Part shown: positions 5,546 through 5,714 of the stretch, one piece after another
Layout: each line of letters opens with the position of its first letter
Position numbering within the stretch: position 1 is the first letter of the stretch
Assembly (NCBI GenBank): GCA_937967465.1
Contig: CALBSW010000081.1
Coordinates: forward strand, 1 to 5,714
Origin: an uncultured Flavobacteriales bacterium
Lineage (GTDB): Bacteria > Bacteroidota > Bacteroidia > Flavobacteriales_D > Sanyastnellaceae
Direction of reading: 5' to 3'
Length of the DNA: 5,714 nt
Translations under genes and position numbers: made by a program
Notes under the pieces: generated by a model
What the model was told of the DNA's origin: nothing
The model's input: only the letters and a program-made list of their open reading frames with translations
Databases searched by the model: none

Positions 5546-5714
5546 ATGATGTCCAAGTCCATCAACTTGATCGTTGCACTGTTCTGTTGCTTCGGTACTG
5601 TTTTTTCTCAGCAGCAAGTCGCTGTCAATTCCGCTCCTGCCCCAGAAGGCTACGACCTTGAAGTCGAAGTCGTCTCCGAAAACATCGGCCTCCTTGTCGG
5701 TGCGCTTGGTGCAA
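5546..5714 (+). CDS. N-terminus of a secreted protein of unknown function (partial)
   Basis: The frame stays open to the right edge, giving 56 residues and no stop. The first 21 residues form a signal peptide: a short n-region with Lys4, a hydrophobic core INLIVALFCCFGTVF (6-20), and a probable signal peptidase I site after VFS, before QQQ. There is no lipobox, as the cysteines at 14-15 are preceded by ALF. The mature part begins with a Gln/Ala/Pro-rich stretch and then an acidic, probably beta-rich segment, YDLEVEVVSENIG. An in-frame ATG at 5495 would add 17 residues ahead of the signal peptide; the double ATG at 5546/5549 gives a normal signal and is preferred. Many Bacteroidota surface proteins begin this way, but the sequence is too short to name a family or to test for a secretion tag at the C-terminus. 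Confidence 0.75.
   Translation, partial: MMSKSINLIVALFCCFGTVFSQQQVAVNSAPAPEGYDLEVEVVSENIGLLVGALGA

Noticed and set aside
1..5714. CRISPR array, insertion sequence, phage or defence genes
   Set aside because: There are no repeated spacers, transposase motifs, terminal inverted repeats or phage-like proteins. Nearly all of the minus strand is taken up by housekeeping genes.

Overview
The window reads as a GC-rich chromosome fragment from a member of the Bacteroidota. The main evidence is a single reading frame that fuses LpxC to FabZ, an arrangement well known from that phylum. Supporting signs are the lack of strong Shine-Dalgarno sites at most starts, a TAnnTTTG-like element in front of the tRNA, and a secreted protein whose signal peptide ends in VFSQQQ. 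I cannot place it to genus.

Layout, left to right: positions 1-112 are an unresolved end stretch. From 5134 down to 113 lies a tightly packed minus-strand gene set: aroB (3-dehydroquinate synthase, 5134-4076), lpxD (4047-3028), fused lpxC-fabZ (3000-1546), lpxA (1549-749) and a small stand-alone ABC ATPase (748-113). Gaps are 28 and 27 nt, then a 4-nt ATGA overlap, then a direct TGA-ATG junction, so this is very probably one operon. Just upstream of aroB on the same strand is a tRNA-Phe(GAA) gene (5258-5186), followed at once by a strong UUCG-loop terminator (5180-5150). An intergenic region of about 290 nt (5259-5545) with several short dyads separates this set from a divergent plus-strand gene. 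That gene starts near 5546, encodes a secreted protein and runs off the right edge.

How the genes work together: LpxA acylates UDP-GlcNAc, the LpxC half deacetylates the product, and LpxD adds the second hydroxyacyl chain. These are the first three steps of lipid A synthesis. The FabZ half makes trans-2-enoyl-ACP from 3-hydroxyacyl-ACP and so competes for the same hydroxyacyl-ACP pool that LpxA and LpxD use. AroB belongs to the shikimate pathway and is a metabolic outsider here. The ABC ATPase has no visible permease partner and is translationally abutted to lpxA.

I found no convincing new system. The points most worth a second look are the terminator wedged between tRNA-Phe and aroB, a T-stem mismatch in the tRNA, the orphan ATPase closing the lipid A operon, and the dyads ahead of the secreted protein. 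Very long plus-strand frames opposite the lpx genes are codon-register shadows and are rejected.
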